The notes under the pieces: generated by a model
The model's database searches: none
Told to the model about the DNA's origin: nothing
Seen by the model: only the letters and a program-made list of their open reading frames with translations
Position numbers and translations under genes: made by a program
Virus record (IMG/VR): IMGVR_UViG_3300021601_000001
Coordinates: 1 to 43,463 of that record
DNA length: 43,463 bases
DNA from: a virus
Reading direction: 5' to 3' (one strand)
Shown: positions 16,105 through 21,922 of the stretch, piece by piece
How positions within the stretch are numbered: the first letter of the stretch is position 1
Layout: the number at the start of each line of letters is the position of its first letter

Positions 16105-16307
16105 TGAAAACACACGTTTTAATGTTTAATATAGCCGTAAAAACTGAGGATGACCGAGTTATTACTAAAGAAGAAATTGAAGCCTTAGAAGCCCTTATTA
16201 ACCATTCTTTAGGAAATATCGGTGTTGCCAAGTTCGCTAATAACGTAACGGCTGATTACACACATGCAGGGATTATTAACCAGCATCTACATCAAACAGA
16301 GGACTAA
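16104..16307 (+). CDS. Small protein, unknown function
   Basis: A 67-aa protein (MKTHVLMFNIAVKTEDDRVI ... TADYTHAGIINQHLHQTED) overlapping its neighbour by one base. It closes the 11.3-16.3 kb operon; a new promoter follows. No family recognised. Confidence 0.65.
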   Translation: MKTHVLMFNIAVKTEDDRVITKEEIEALEALINHSLGNIGVAKFANNVTADYTHAGIINQHLHQTED

Positions 16308-16319
16308 ATAAATTACTTA

Positions 16320-16348
16320 TTGACAACATGATTAAAAGGTGTTACTCT
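16320..16348 (+). promoter_or_regulatory. Promoter upstream of the ncRNA block
   Basis: -35 TTGACA (16320-16325), 17-nt spacer, -10 TACTCT (16343-16348). The upstream 15-mer CTAAATAAATTACTT (16304-16318) is identical to that before the promoter at 21526 and may be an UP element. The leader carries an ACGA tandem run (16367-16380) and lacks a strong Shine-Dalgarno. Confidence 0.7.
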
Positions 16349-16391
16349 AATTACATAAGCAAACGAAACGAACGAACGAAAGAAACACCCA

Positions 16392-16724
16392 ATGGATACA
16401 CCTCAAGAAGTTATTAGCAGCTTACTTTCCCCACTGTTTACAGATATTAAAATCAGTGAACTAATGGGGTTTACACATTTTCAAGTTTACAGTCAATTTA
16501 AGATTGGTAAATTCAAAAATAACAAATTTAAGAACTTAGCTCTTTTGTTGTTTAACGTTGAAGACAAGATACCGAAAGAACTGTATGATAAACTTTACTT
16601 AGAATTGAAGCCGTTTATACCAGCACCAACAAGAGCTGAAACTGCTAGGTTCTTACACTTCCTTTACGCAAACAACGCATTTGATGCCATCCCGTTTTTA
16701 ATTGGTGAGTTGAAAAGCAAATAA
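16392..16724 (+). CDS. Small helical protein, unknown function
   Basis: A 110-aa protein (MDTPQEVISSLLSPLFTDIK ...; MGFTHFQVYSQFKIGKFKNN). The first third resembles a short helix-turn-helix followed by a basic loop, so DNA or RNA binding is possible. Its ATG follows a leader with only weak GAAAG complementarity to 16S rRNA. It lies alone between its own promoter and a terminator, directly before the large structured RNA. No family recognised. Confidence 0.65.
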   Translation: MDTPQEVISSLLSPLFTDIKISELMGFTHFQVYSQFKIGKFKNNKFKNLALLLFNVEDKIPKELYDKLYLELKPFIPAPTRAETARFLHFLYANNAFDAIPFLIGELKSK

Positions 16725-16741
16725 CAGAGAAACTACATCGT

Positions 16742-16767
16742 GGCAGTGTTACATGACTGCCCTTTTT
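16742..16767 (+). terminator. Terminator before the large structured RNA
   Basis: GGCAGT (16742-16747) pairs with ACTGCC (16756-16761), 8-nt loop, then five T (16763-16767). The short stem may allow read-through into the RNA that follows. Confidence 0.75.
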
Positions 16768-16768
16768 C

Positions 16769-17496
16769 TAAAGCTAGCCCCATTAGGCACATATCCCTTA
16801 GTAAGAATACGCCTAGTGGACGCTGGTTTTAAAAAGAGGTAACGCATTACCCCTTTAATGGATACACAGCATTGATATCTTATCCCCCTACAGGTTAAGG
16901 TGCTTATAACGTTTAATGTGGTAGCCAAAAAACTACCAGTGTATCCGCTAAATAGGTAACAAAACAAATAACCATTACGCCATTATGTGGTCAAGCGTTA
17001 TTTGTGTTGCTTTGTACATTGACAATTGAAGTATTTTAAAATCCATTGATACTACCGCACCGCCTTAGGAATGCGGGTCAAATCTTATCAATGGTTCGCC
17101 CCCTGTTGCGAATACAAAGCAGGGAAGATAGCAGGCAACTGTCTATCATCGCTGGTTGAGATTGCCAGCAGTTGGCAAGTTGAACCCGACTTGCAATCAG
17201 AGATGTTGACTCTTAAATAAACAACAGGCTTGCAGGGTGTTAAATCCCTGCCTCTTGCCTACAGTAGAAAACACCACACTGGCAAAAGCGAGCATAGCAA
17301 GTAACTAGTGTAAAAGAACTTAGAGAGGGTTGGTGAAGCCTCATTAAAAAGAAACCGTGGATGTTCGGTGGGTAAGGTTCGGTGCAAGGCTTTGCTTTCT
17401 TCTGTAGGCAAGGGAAACCTTGCAACCAATAGAAAAGTCAGGGTATCTATTCTGCAATATAGTGTGACAGCTTAGTAGCATAGATGCCTTTTTTTT
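16769..17496 (+). ncRNA. Large ornate noncoding RNA candidate (~0.73 kb)
   Basis: No plausible plus-strand protein. Helices seen by eye: 16780-16788/16811-16819; 16833-16842/16847-16856; 16860-16867/16939-16946; 16919-16924/16933-16938; 16964-16972/16997-17005; 17043-17051/17086-17094 enclosing 17055-17059/17072-17076; pseudoknot 17095-17099/17108-17112 with 17101-17105/17120-17124; 17127-17134/17139-17147 capped by GCAA; three-way junction 17160-17198; 17232-17237/17246-17251; long-range 17255-17264/17402-17411; 17336-17341/17387-17392; 17408-17413/17418-17423 capped by GAAA; terminal hairpin with T8. Length, phage setting, pseudoknot and GNRA loops are like the GOLLD and ROOL large RNAs. 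Membership is not established, and the promoter is uncertain (16320 by read-through, or internal). Confidence 0.75.
17442..17496 (+). terminator. Terminator of the large RNA
   Basis: GGTATCTAT (17442-17450) pairs with ATAGATGCC (17480-17488), one G-U pair, followed by eight T (17489-17496). The Shine-Dalgarno GGAGG of the next gene starts two bases later. Confidence 0.8.
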
Positions 17497-17505
17497 GGAG
17501 GAAAC

Positions 17506-17760
17506 ATGACGGTTGAAATAGCGATTAAAAAACACCCCTTTGATACTTACCAAACAATCGCTAGCTTTACTTCTGAATACGATGCGGAGGATTATGTAGA
17601 GAGCCACTTTAAAGGGTGGAAGCAAGATAAAAGCTCTAAACATTGTATTCAACGCTGGATAAGTAAGAAGCTAGTCAATGGTTGCCAGTCAGTCATTGTA
17701 AAAGATATGATTAGAAAGGAAAAAGAAGCATCTATTTACGCTTACAGACGAAAAAAGTAA
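17506..17760 (+). CDS. Small basic protein, unknown function
   Basis: An 84-aa Lys-rich protein (MTVEIAIKKHPFDTYQTIAS ... EKEASIYAYRRKK). GGAGG lies 5 nt before the ATG, immediately after the RNA terminator, so its message probably comes from read-through. Its position and basic charge would allow it to bind the RNA, which is speculation. No family recognised. Confidence 0.65.
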   Translation: MTVEIAIKKHPFDTYQTIASFTSEYDAEDYVESHFKGWKQDKSSKHCIQRWISKKLVNGCQSVIVKDMIRKEKEASIYAYRRKK

Positions 17761-17815
17761 CGGTATCCACCAAACGTATGAACTAAACAGTAAAACTAAA
17801 CTTTCCCCATTGAAT

Positions 17816-17827
17816 ACCGATATAATG
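17816..17827 (+). promoter_or_regulatory. -10 element shared with the LHH nuclease gene
   Basis: ACCGATATAATG contains TATAAT at 17821-17826, about 24 nt before the ATG at 17850. The identical 12-mer precedes the LHH nuclease gene on the other strand. No good -35 is seen in either place. Confidence 0.45.
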
Positions 17828-17849
17828 AGTATGAAAGGAAACAAACAAC

Positions 17850-18128
17850 ATGAACAAAACAAAAACCTTGATTTCAGTTTACGGTACCGTCCTAGCCTAC
17901 TTAATTTTTGTTTTTACTTGGTGCTACGGTGTAGCCCACGGAACAATGTTATCCCCTTGCGGTGGTAACGACCCTAGGACAACCGCACCGTATTCTTTAT
18001 CCGACTGTAAAGACCCACTAACTTTTTTACCTTGCACATTTACCACTATGGATAAGAACTACAAAGCCCGATTAAAGTACAATGAAGAATGTATCGAACG
18101 CCCAGTAAAACAGAAAGGTAACAACTAA
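17850..18128 (+). CDS. Cys-rich membrane-anchored small protein
   Basis: A 92-aa protein. Residues 7-32 form one hydrophobic segment (LISVYGTVLAYLIFVFTWCY), followed by a short polar domain with four more Cys, suggesting a periplasmic, disulfide-bonded tail. AAAGGAAAC precedes the ATG. It has its own -10 element. An early, membrane-anchored small protein could act in superinfection exclusion, but no family is recognised. Confidence 0.65.
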   Translation: MNKTKTLISVYGTVLAYLIFVFTWCYGVAHGTMLSPCGGNDPRTTAPYSLSDCKDPLTFLPCTFTTMDKNYKARLKYNEECIERPVKQKGNN

Positions 18129-18129
18129 T

Positions 18130-18294
18130 ATGATGACTTACGATAAAAGTAAATGGACGACGCAACCTCAAAAACCAAAGCCTCAAGAGAAGCCAAAGCC
18201 CGAAAACATTAACTTAAACGCTTTTACTTGGTCTAATAACGTACTTGATAAAATCGCCAACGCCGTGAAAGGAACAAAGCCTAATGGAAATTAG
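18130..18294 (+). CDS. Short Pro/Lys-rich protein
   Basis: A 54-aa open frame starting MMTYDKSKWTTQPQKPKPQE, Pro-Lys-Glu repeats then a helix (SNNVLDKIANAVKG). It begins two bases after the previous stop and overlaps the next small frame by 11 nt. The tight spacing supports it being a gene. Function unknown. Confidence 0.55.
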   Translation: MMTYDKSKWTTQPQKPKPQEKPKPENINLNAFTWSNNVLDKIANAVKGTKPNGN

Positions 18295-18367
18295 AGAGAA
18301 TCTTTGGCAAGCCTTTATTGGCTTTTCAATCGTGCTTGCTTTACCTTTAATGTGGTTTTTTCTGTAG
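18284..18367 (+). CDS. 27-aa membrane microprotein
   Basis: Frame MEIRENLWQAFIGFSIVLAL followed by PLMWFFL: a short polar start then one membrane helix. Overlaps the previous gene by 11 nt and ends 9 nt before the next ATG. Small, so uncertain. Confidence 0.4.
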   Translation: MEIRENLWQAFIGFSIVLALPLMWFFL

Positions 18368-18375
18368 GAGGCTAG

Positions 18376-18588
18376 ATGGATTTTTCACGATTAAACATTG
18401 CCCTTTGGAATCATTACAAAATTCAAGACAAACAAGCGGAGATTGCCCATGTTAAACAACAACTTTCATCCCCACCCAAAGCTAGCACCAGTACCACAAC
18501 AGGTAATGGCTCAAACCCCAGTGCCAACAGTGAAAAAGGAACACAAGCCAACAGAAGCCCCAGTGCCACACCCAAAGCACTTTTTTAA
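18376..18588 (+). CDS. Ser/Thr-rich short protein, overlapped by another frame
   Basis: A 70-aa frame with a strong start (AGGAGGCTAG then ATG). The first ~30 residues are helical (MDFSRLNIALWNHYKIQDKQ). The rest is Ser/Thr/Asn/Pro-rich and is read in a second frame by the gene starting at 18449. Either the head is real and the tail a by-product, or both frames are used. Confidence 0.5.
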   Translation: MDFSRLNIALWNHYKIQDKQAEIAHVKQQLSSPPKASTSTTTGNGSNPSANSEKGTQANRSPSATPKALF

Positions 18589-18637
18589 TGTTCTTAATAC
18601 TGGTTCTGAAAACGAACAAAAATCTTGGTTGATGTAG
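18449..18637 (+). CDS. Pro-rich short protein in the overlapping frame
   Basis: A 62-aa frame (MLNNNFHPHPKLAPVPQQVM ... ending NVLNTGSENEQKSWLM), with GGAG 8 nt before ATG, inside the 18376 gene. It extends 49 nt past the other frame and ends 7 nt before the next gene. The C-terminal part looks more like ordinary protein than the competing frame does. Confidence 0.5.
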   Translation: MLNNNFHPHPKLAPVPQQVMAQTPVPTVKKEHKPTEAPVPHPKHFFNVLNTGSENEQKSWLM

Positions 18638-18644
18638 GTTAAGT

Positions 18645-18824
18645 ATGAAACTATTTCAAATAACACACAATTCCCCCGTAGGCGTTAAATTAACCGCCGA
18701 AGTGATAGCTCCAACCGCCGATAAAGCGGTTGAAGCTTTCTATAAAGGTCAAGTACGAACTCAAGAGGTAGAGCGGTCTACTTCTAACAAAGACGAATTT
18801 ATCATTCAAAGGAAGAAGGTTTAA
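18645..18824 (+). CDS. 59-aa protein, unknown function
   Basis: MKLFQITHNSPVGVKLTAEV ... EAFYKGQVRTQEVERSTSNK: a compact alpha/beta small protein starting 7 nt after the previous stop. Its end carries the AAGGAAGAAGG that serves the next gene. No family recognised. Confidence 0.6.
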   Translation: MKLFQITHNSPVGVKLTAEVIAPTADKAVEAFYKGQVRTQEVERSTSNKDEFIIQRKKV

Positions 18825-18825
18825 A

Positions 18826-19137
18826 ATGAACTTATTAGAAATTGGCGAATACATGATTGGTGAACCAGTTTATGAAGTGAAAGCAAGCCCACGGCTTGAT
18901 TTTTCAAAACCATTAAAACACGCATATGATATTGTTTACCATGGTTTTGAGTTTTGTAGTGGTTTTGACTTTTTGCGAAACTACCCAGTAGTTGCAGATG
19001 AATGTGATTATACAAAAGCTTTGGGAGAAGCCATTAAACACAAAGAGGGTCTTTACTATTGCCTTATTAAAAACGGCGTTATTTTTTCAATGCAGTATGT
19101 GCGATGTGAAAGCCAAGTGCGGATGGTGGAGGATTAA
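18826..19137 (+). CDS. Small protein, unknown function
   Basis: A 103-aa protein (MNLLEIGEYMIGEPVYEVKA ... YCLIKNGVIFSMQYVRCESQ). AAGGAAGAAGG lies just before the ATG, and it begins one base after the previous stop. Mixed alpha/beta sequence. No family recognised. Confidence 0.65.
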   Translation: MNLLEIGEYMIGEPVYEVKASPRLDFSKPLKHAYDIVYHGFEFCSGFDFLRNYPVVADECDYTKALGEAIKHKEGLYYCLIKNGVIFSMQYVRCESQVRMVED

Positions 19138-19140
19138 CCA

Positions 19141-19329
19141 ATGTGTACCGTAGCAGACCTTGAACGAACAGCACTATCGCCACCCGAACATAACAACACC
19201 GAACACCCCTTGTGTGATGAGTGCGGTTGTTCGTTTACCGATGAGAACTTTTGTAGCTATTGTGGAGACGAACTGCTTACCGAAGAAATAACCATTGAAG
19301 TAGGGGGAGAAACTAATGCAAGCGATTAA
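19141..19329 (+). CDS. Small zinc-ribbon protein
   Basis: A 62-aa protein with two CxxC knuckles, CDECGCSFTDENFCSYCG, forming a zinc ribbon, and an acidic tail. It overlaps the next gene by 14 nt. Zinc ribbons of this size bind nucleic acid or act as adaptors; the partner is unknown. Confidence 0.7.
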   Translation: MCTVADLERTALSPPEHNNTEHPLCDECGCSFTDENFCSYCGDELLTEEITIEVGGETNASD

Positions 19330-19720
19330 GATTGATTACTTTGATAATCACGGCGATAATCAAGACCAAGAAAACAAAGGTAGATTGTACGCTAGAAACT
19401 GTATTTTTGAGTTAGGTATTTTTTATAATCATAGAATTAACACATTAAGGGCTATAGAGATATTAAGAGAACAGGCAAACAATGCAAATTGGGTAGGTAA
19501 TACAAAGTCTAACTTTTGGTTCGGTACTGGCTTCCTAAACGAGCTTTACTTTATTGAAAAGCAAGTAGAACAAGAGCAACAAGACCAACAAATGGAAGCT
19601 TATAGAGCTTTAATTAAACGTTGCCATGATAAAACAGCAGTTACTCATCCTCAAGATGCTAACTTTATTGCTACGCATCCCGATGCTACCGTTCCACCAC
19701 GCTTTAGAAAGAAAGGTTAG
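19316..19720 (+). CDS. Helical protein, unknown function
   Basis: A 134-aa protein. Middle part EQANNANWVGNTKSNFWFGT, then a Gln/Glu coiled coil (FIEKQVEQEQQDQQMEAYRA) and a Pro/Arg/Lys tail. It lies between two zinc-ribbon genes. No family recognised. Confidence 0.65.
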   Translation: MQAIKIDYFDNHGDNQDQENKGRLYARNCIFELGIFYNHRINTLRAIEILREQANNANWVGNTKSNFWFGTGFLNELYFIEKQVEQEQQDQQMEAYRALIKRCHDKTAVTHPQDANFIATHPDATVPPRFRKKG

Positions 19721-19722
19721 GT

Positions 19723-19923
19723 ATGAACGCCACAGCTTTACTCGAACGCCCTGTTGAAGCCGTTGTGTGTTGCAAACACTGCAACTCTCCCATGGTTCAA
19801 TATGAATCACTTTACGGTAGTTTTTCATTGCTTGAAATGGCAGTTATGCCATCTTATGAGATGATGGAAGAATGCAGTAATCCCGAATGTATCAGTAACA
19901 ACCCAACGGAGACCCCATTCTAA
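19723..19923 (+). CDS. Second small zinc-ribbon protein
   Basis: A 66-aa protein with CKHC near residue 18 and CSNPEC near residue 52, a split zinc ribbon around a hydrophobic middle (SLLEMAVMPSYEMMEE). Such proteins (Lar/DUF-type) often sit in phage recombination operons. It overlaps the next gene by one base. Confidence 0.65.
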   Translation: MNATALLERPVEAVVCCKHCNSPMVQYESLYGSFSLLEMAVMPSYEMMEECSNPECISNNPTETPF

Positions 19924-20288
19924 TGGAATTACAAGAATTAGCAGATGATTACGCCAAGTACAAAACAATGAAGGCAGAGGCTGAAAGACAGTTGAGAGTT
20001 ATTGAGCCTAAACTGTTAGCTTTGTTGAATGAACCAGTCAACAATAGCGATAACTCATACACGGTTAAGAAGGTTCAAAAAGAAGGGAACTGGACTCCTA
20101 CAGCCGATACTATAGCTTATCTTAAAGGGTTGCCACTAGATGAGCTTGAGCCGTTTATTAAACCAAATGCTAAAAGCATTAGAGACAACCTATCAAAAGG
20201 TAACGCTACACACTTACTAACAACTGGTTATTTCCCAGTTAAAGATAGCCTAGAGCTTGAGGGGTTACAAAATGACTGCTATTTATGA
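19923..20288 (+). CDS. Recombination-operon protein, unknown function
   Basis: A 121-aa protein. The N-terminal helix (LADDYAKYKTMKAEAERQLR) is followed by a small domain with LPLDELEPFIKPNAKSIRDN. It overlaps the ERF gene by 17 nt, so it is probably translated together with it. A 20-bp piece coding LELEPFI-type sequence (20142-20161) recurs exactly at 22196-22215. No family recognised. Confidence 0.65.
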   Translation: MELQELADDYAKYKTMKAEAERQLRVIEPKLLALLNEPVNNSDNSYTVKKVQKEGNWTPTADTIAYLKGLPLDELEPFIKPNAKSIRDNLSKGNATHLLTTGYFPVKDSLELEGLQNDCYL

Positions 20289-20865
20289 TAATGAAACACC
20301 CGACGCTAACGAGTGTTTTGCAAAGTTTATCAAAGCAAAAAAAGCTTTTGGTAAAACTGTTAAAAACGCAACTAACCCACATTTTAAAAATAGGTATGCT
20401 GATTTATCTTGTGTTTTAGAAGCAGTAACAGACTCATTAAATGAAAATGGGTTAATGGTTACTCAAATTGGCGAAAAAGTAGAAGGCGATTTTGTTATTA
20501 GAACGATGGTGTTTGATGAAAATGGACACTCTATCGATTTTGGTATTACTCCAATTAAAACAACAAAGGACGATGCTCAAGGCTTTGGTAGTGGCTTAAC
20601 ATACGCCCGACGGTATGGATTAATGACCGCATTCGGCTTAGCTCCTGAAGATGACGACGGAAACCTTGCTAGTGTTGCTCCATCTCAAAAAGATGTGTTA
20701 ATTGCACAGGTTAAAAAATTAGGTAATGAATGCCTACAAAAAGGCTATACAACGGAGGATGTTCAAAAAGCCCTTTTAGGTGTTCCCTCTGCCGATTTAT
20801 CAGAGGCACAGGCAACTAAAGGCGTTGAAGCGTTACAGGCACTAATACAAGCTAAAAAGGTATAA
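20272..20865 (+). CDS. erf: ERF-family single-strand annealing protein
   Basis: A 197-aa recombinase that anneals complementary single strands. It carries clear ERF motifs: NPHFKNRYADLSCVLEAVTD (residues ~35-54), then GFGSGLTYARRYGLMTAFGL and APEDDDGN. GAGGGG precedes ATG 20272, chosen over an upstream TTG. It works with the SSB encoded three bases later and the RusA-like resolvase, as in P22-type recombination modules. Confidence 0.93.
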   Translation: MTAIYDNETPDANECFAKFIKAKKAFGKTVKNATNPHFKNRYADLSCVLEAVTDSLNENGLMVTQIGEKVEGDFVIRTMVFDENGHSIDFGITPIKTTKDDAQGFGSGLTYARRYGLMTAFGLAPEDDDGNLASVAPSQKDVLIAQVKKLGNECLQKGYTTEDVQKALLGVPSADLSEAQATKGVEALQALIQAKKV

Positions 20866-20868
20866 AAA

Positions 20869-21210
20869 ATGTCAATTACAGTTAAGGGTAAAGTTGTAAA
20901 ATTAACGGTAAAACAATGGAATGACGGTACTAGTACCACTCAATTTTCATTAGCAGTTTATCAAGGTAAAGTAAAAGGTGAGATGGACGAACAAGGTAAG
21001 CCTGTTTATTGTCCTACTCTATGGTTTAATGTTTCAGCGAAAAGCGATATTGCTATACCACCGCTTAAAGATAAAGATGAAGTATGGGTAGATGGTTGGT
21101 TTGGTGGAAAACGCCTAGCAAACGGCAGTATATGGATAACGTTAAATGCTAACGCTATTTCTTTAGCAGTTAATAATCAAGTTGCAGATAGCGAAGAAGT
21201 ACCTTTTTAA
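20869..21210 (+). CDS. ssb: Single-stranded DNA-binding protein
   Basis: A 113-aa single OB-fold protein (MSITVKGKVVKLTVKQWNDG ... LWFNVSAK... VDGWFGGKRLANGSIWITLN) ending in the acidic tip EEVPF, the partner-binding tail of bacterial SSBs (DDIPF in E. coli). It binds ssDNA during replication and ERF-mediated annealing. The linker is very short compared with cellular SSB. A terminator follows. Confidence 0.9.
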   Translation: MSITVKGKVVKLTVKQWNDGTSTTQFSLAVYQGKVKGEMDEQGKPVYCPTLWFNVSAKSDIAIPPLKDKDEVWVDGWFGGKRLANGSIWITLNANAISLAVNNQVADSEEVPF

Positions 21211-21231
21211 CTTTGTTACCTGAATGGATAC

Positions 21232-21261
21232 GGAGGGGATGCGATTACCCCTCCTTTTTTT
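21232..21261 (+). terminator. Terminator after ssb
   Basis: GGAGGGG (21232-21238) pairs with CCCCTCC (21248-21254), 9-nt loop, then seven T. It ends the recombination operon. Confidence 0.88.
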
Positions 21262-21280
21262 ACCCAAAGGAGATAATTTA

Positions 21281-21520
21281 ATGAACTTTATAGAACCAAC
21301 CTCAATAAAAACAGTAACCCCTACTGAACAGCTAGCAGACCGTGTGCAGTTGCTTGAAGAACAGCTTTGCATACTTACTACCATGTTCCTTGATTTACAG
21401 CTAACCACACTTACGGATGACTCCTCTAAGCTCCAACGGCTAGAACTGATTGCACAAAACAAAGACCTAAAAGACAATATGAGAAAACGATACTACAACA
21501 AACAAACGGCATCTAAATAA
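21281..21520 (+). CDS. Small coiled-coil protein
   Basis: A 79-aa protein from ATG 21281; AGGAG lies 8 nt upstream and the terminator occupies the upstream part of the frame, so longer starts are rejected. Leu-heptads run through PTEQLADRVQLLEEQLCILT TMF. Probably oligomeric. No family recognised. Confidence 0.65.
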   Translation: MNFIEPTSIKTVTPTEQLADRVQLLEEQLCILTTMFLDLQLTTLTDDSSKLQRLELIAQNKDLKDNMRKRYYNKQTASK

Positions 21521-21525
21521 ATTAC

Positions 21526-21554
21526 TTGTTTATACCCTCATTGTATGTTAGTAT
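21526..21554 (+). promoter_or_regulatory. Promoter of the 21.6-28.6 kb gene block
   Basis: -35 TTGTTT (21526-21531), 17-nt spacer ending TGT, extended -10 TAGTAT (21549-21554). It is preceded by CTAAATAAATTACTT (21513-21527), identical to the sequence before the 16320 promoter. Confidence 0.6.
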
Positions 21555-21558
21555 CTAA

Positions 21559-21696
21559 TTAAGGAAGGAAACAAAACAAATGGTAACACTTGCACCTGAA
21601 GAAGGTATCGCCCTAGGGGTTTTATTTTTATTTTTAATAGTTCTTGCAATAAGTTGTGTAGACGAATTTAGTTAAGGAAGGAAACAAAACAAATGG
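21559..21696 (+). repeat. 25-bp duplicated initiation region
   Basis: Positions 21559-21583 and 21672-21696 are identical over 25 bp, each holding AAGGAAGGAAAC, an A-rich spacer and ATGG. Each starts a small membrane protein. A shortened form (GGAAACAAACAACATG) starts the gene at 17850. Confidence 0.85.
21580..21675 (+). CDS. 31-aa membrane microprotein
   Basis: MVTLAPEEGIALGVLFLFLI then VLAISCVDEFS: one membrane helix with a short acidic end. It starts behind a strong purine-rich site that is repeated exactly before the next gene, which supports translation. Confidence 0.6.
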   Translation: MVTLAPEEGIALGVLFLFLIVLAISCVDEFS

Positions 21697-21905
21697 ATTG
21701 GTTTAACTCGTTTTTATTTTACAAATACTACGCTAGTGTTCAAGCAGTAGGATGGGTATTTTTTGTAGTTAGCATTTTGGCGAATGAATATGCGACACAA
21801 GCAAAGAATAAGTTGTTTCAAAATTTTTTTACGGACATTGTAGTTTTTACCGTACTTCTTTTTGCAGGCACTGGTTTTGTTCATATGTGGATTCAATTTT
21901 TTTAA
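21693..21905 (+). CDS. Small membrane protein with two helices
   Basis: A 70-aa protein with hydrophobic segments at ~10-30 (AVGWVFFVVSILA) and ~45-68 (FFTDIVVFTVLLFAGTGFVH). It uses the same 25-bp initiation region as the 31-aa gene before it. No family recognised. Confidence 0.65.
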   Translation: MDWFNSFLFYKYYASVQAVGWVFFVVSILANEYATQAKNKLFQNFFTDIVVFTVLLFAGTGFVHMWIQFF

Positions 21906-21922
21906 TAGAAAGCAGGTAAGTA

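Noticed and set aside
17086-17200. tRNA (GGTTCGCC and AGTTGAACCC resemble T-arm or anticodon-arm pieces)
   Set aside because: No acceptor stem or D-arm can be fitted, and both pieces are better explained by the pseudoknot and three-way junction.
16769-17496. Group I intron, tmRNA or RNase P RNA
   Set aside because: Flanking genes are complete and not exon halves. No group I P7 core, no tmRNA tag frame with tRNA-like ends, and no conserved RNase P blocks were found.
16749-17652. Antisense open frames of 61-102 codons over the structured RNA
   Set aside because: Low-quality, Cys/Arg-rich sequence with no ribosome sites, on the strand opposite all nearby genes. They are by-products of the palindromic stems.
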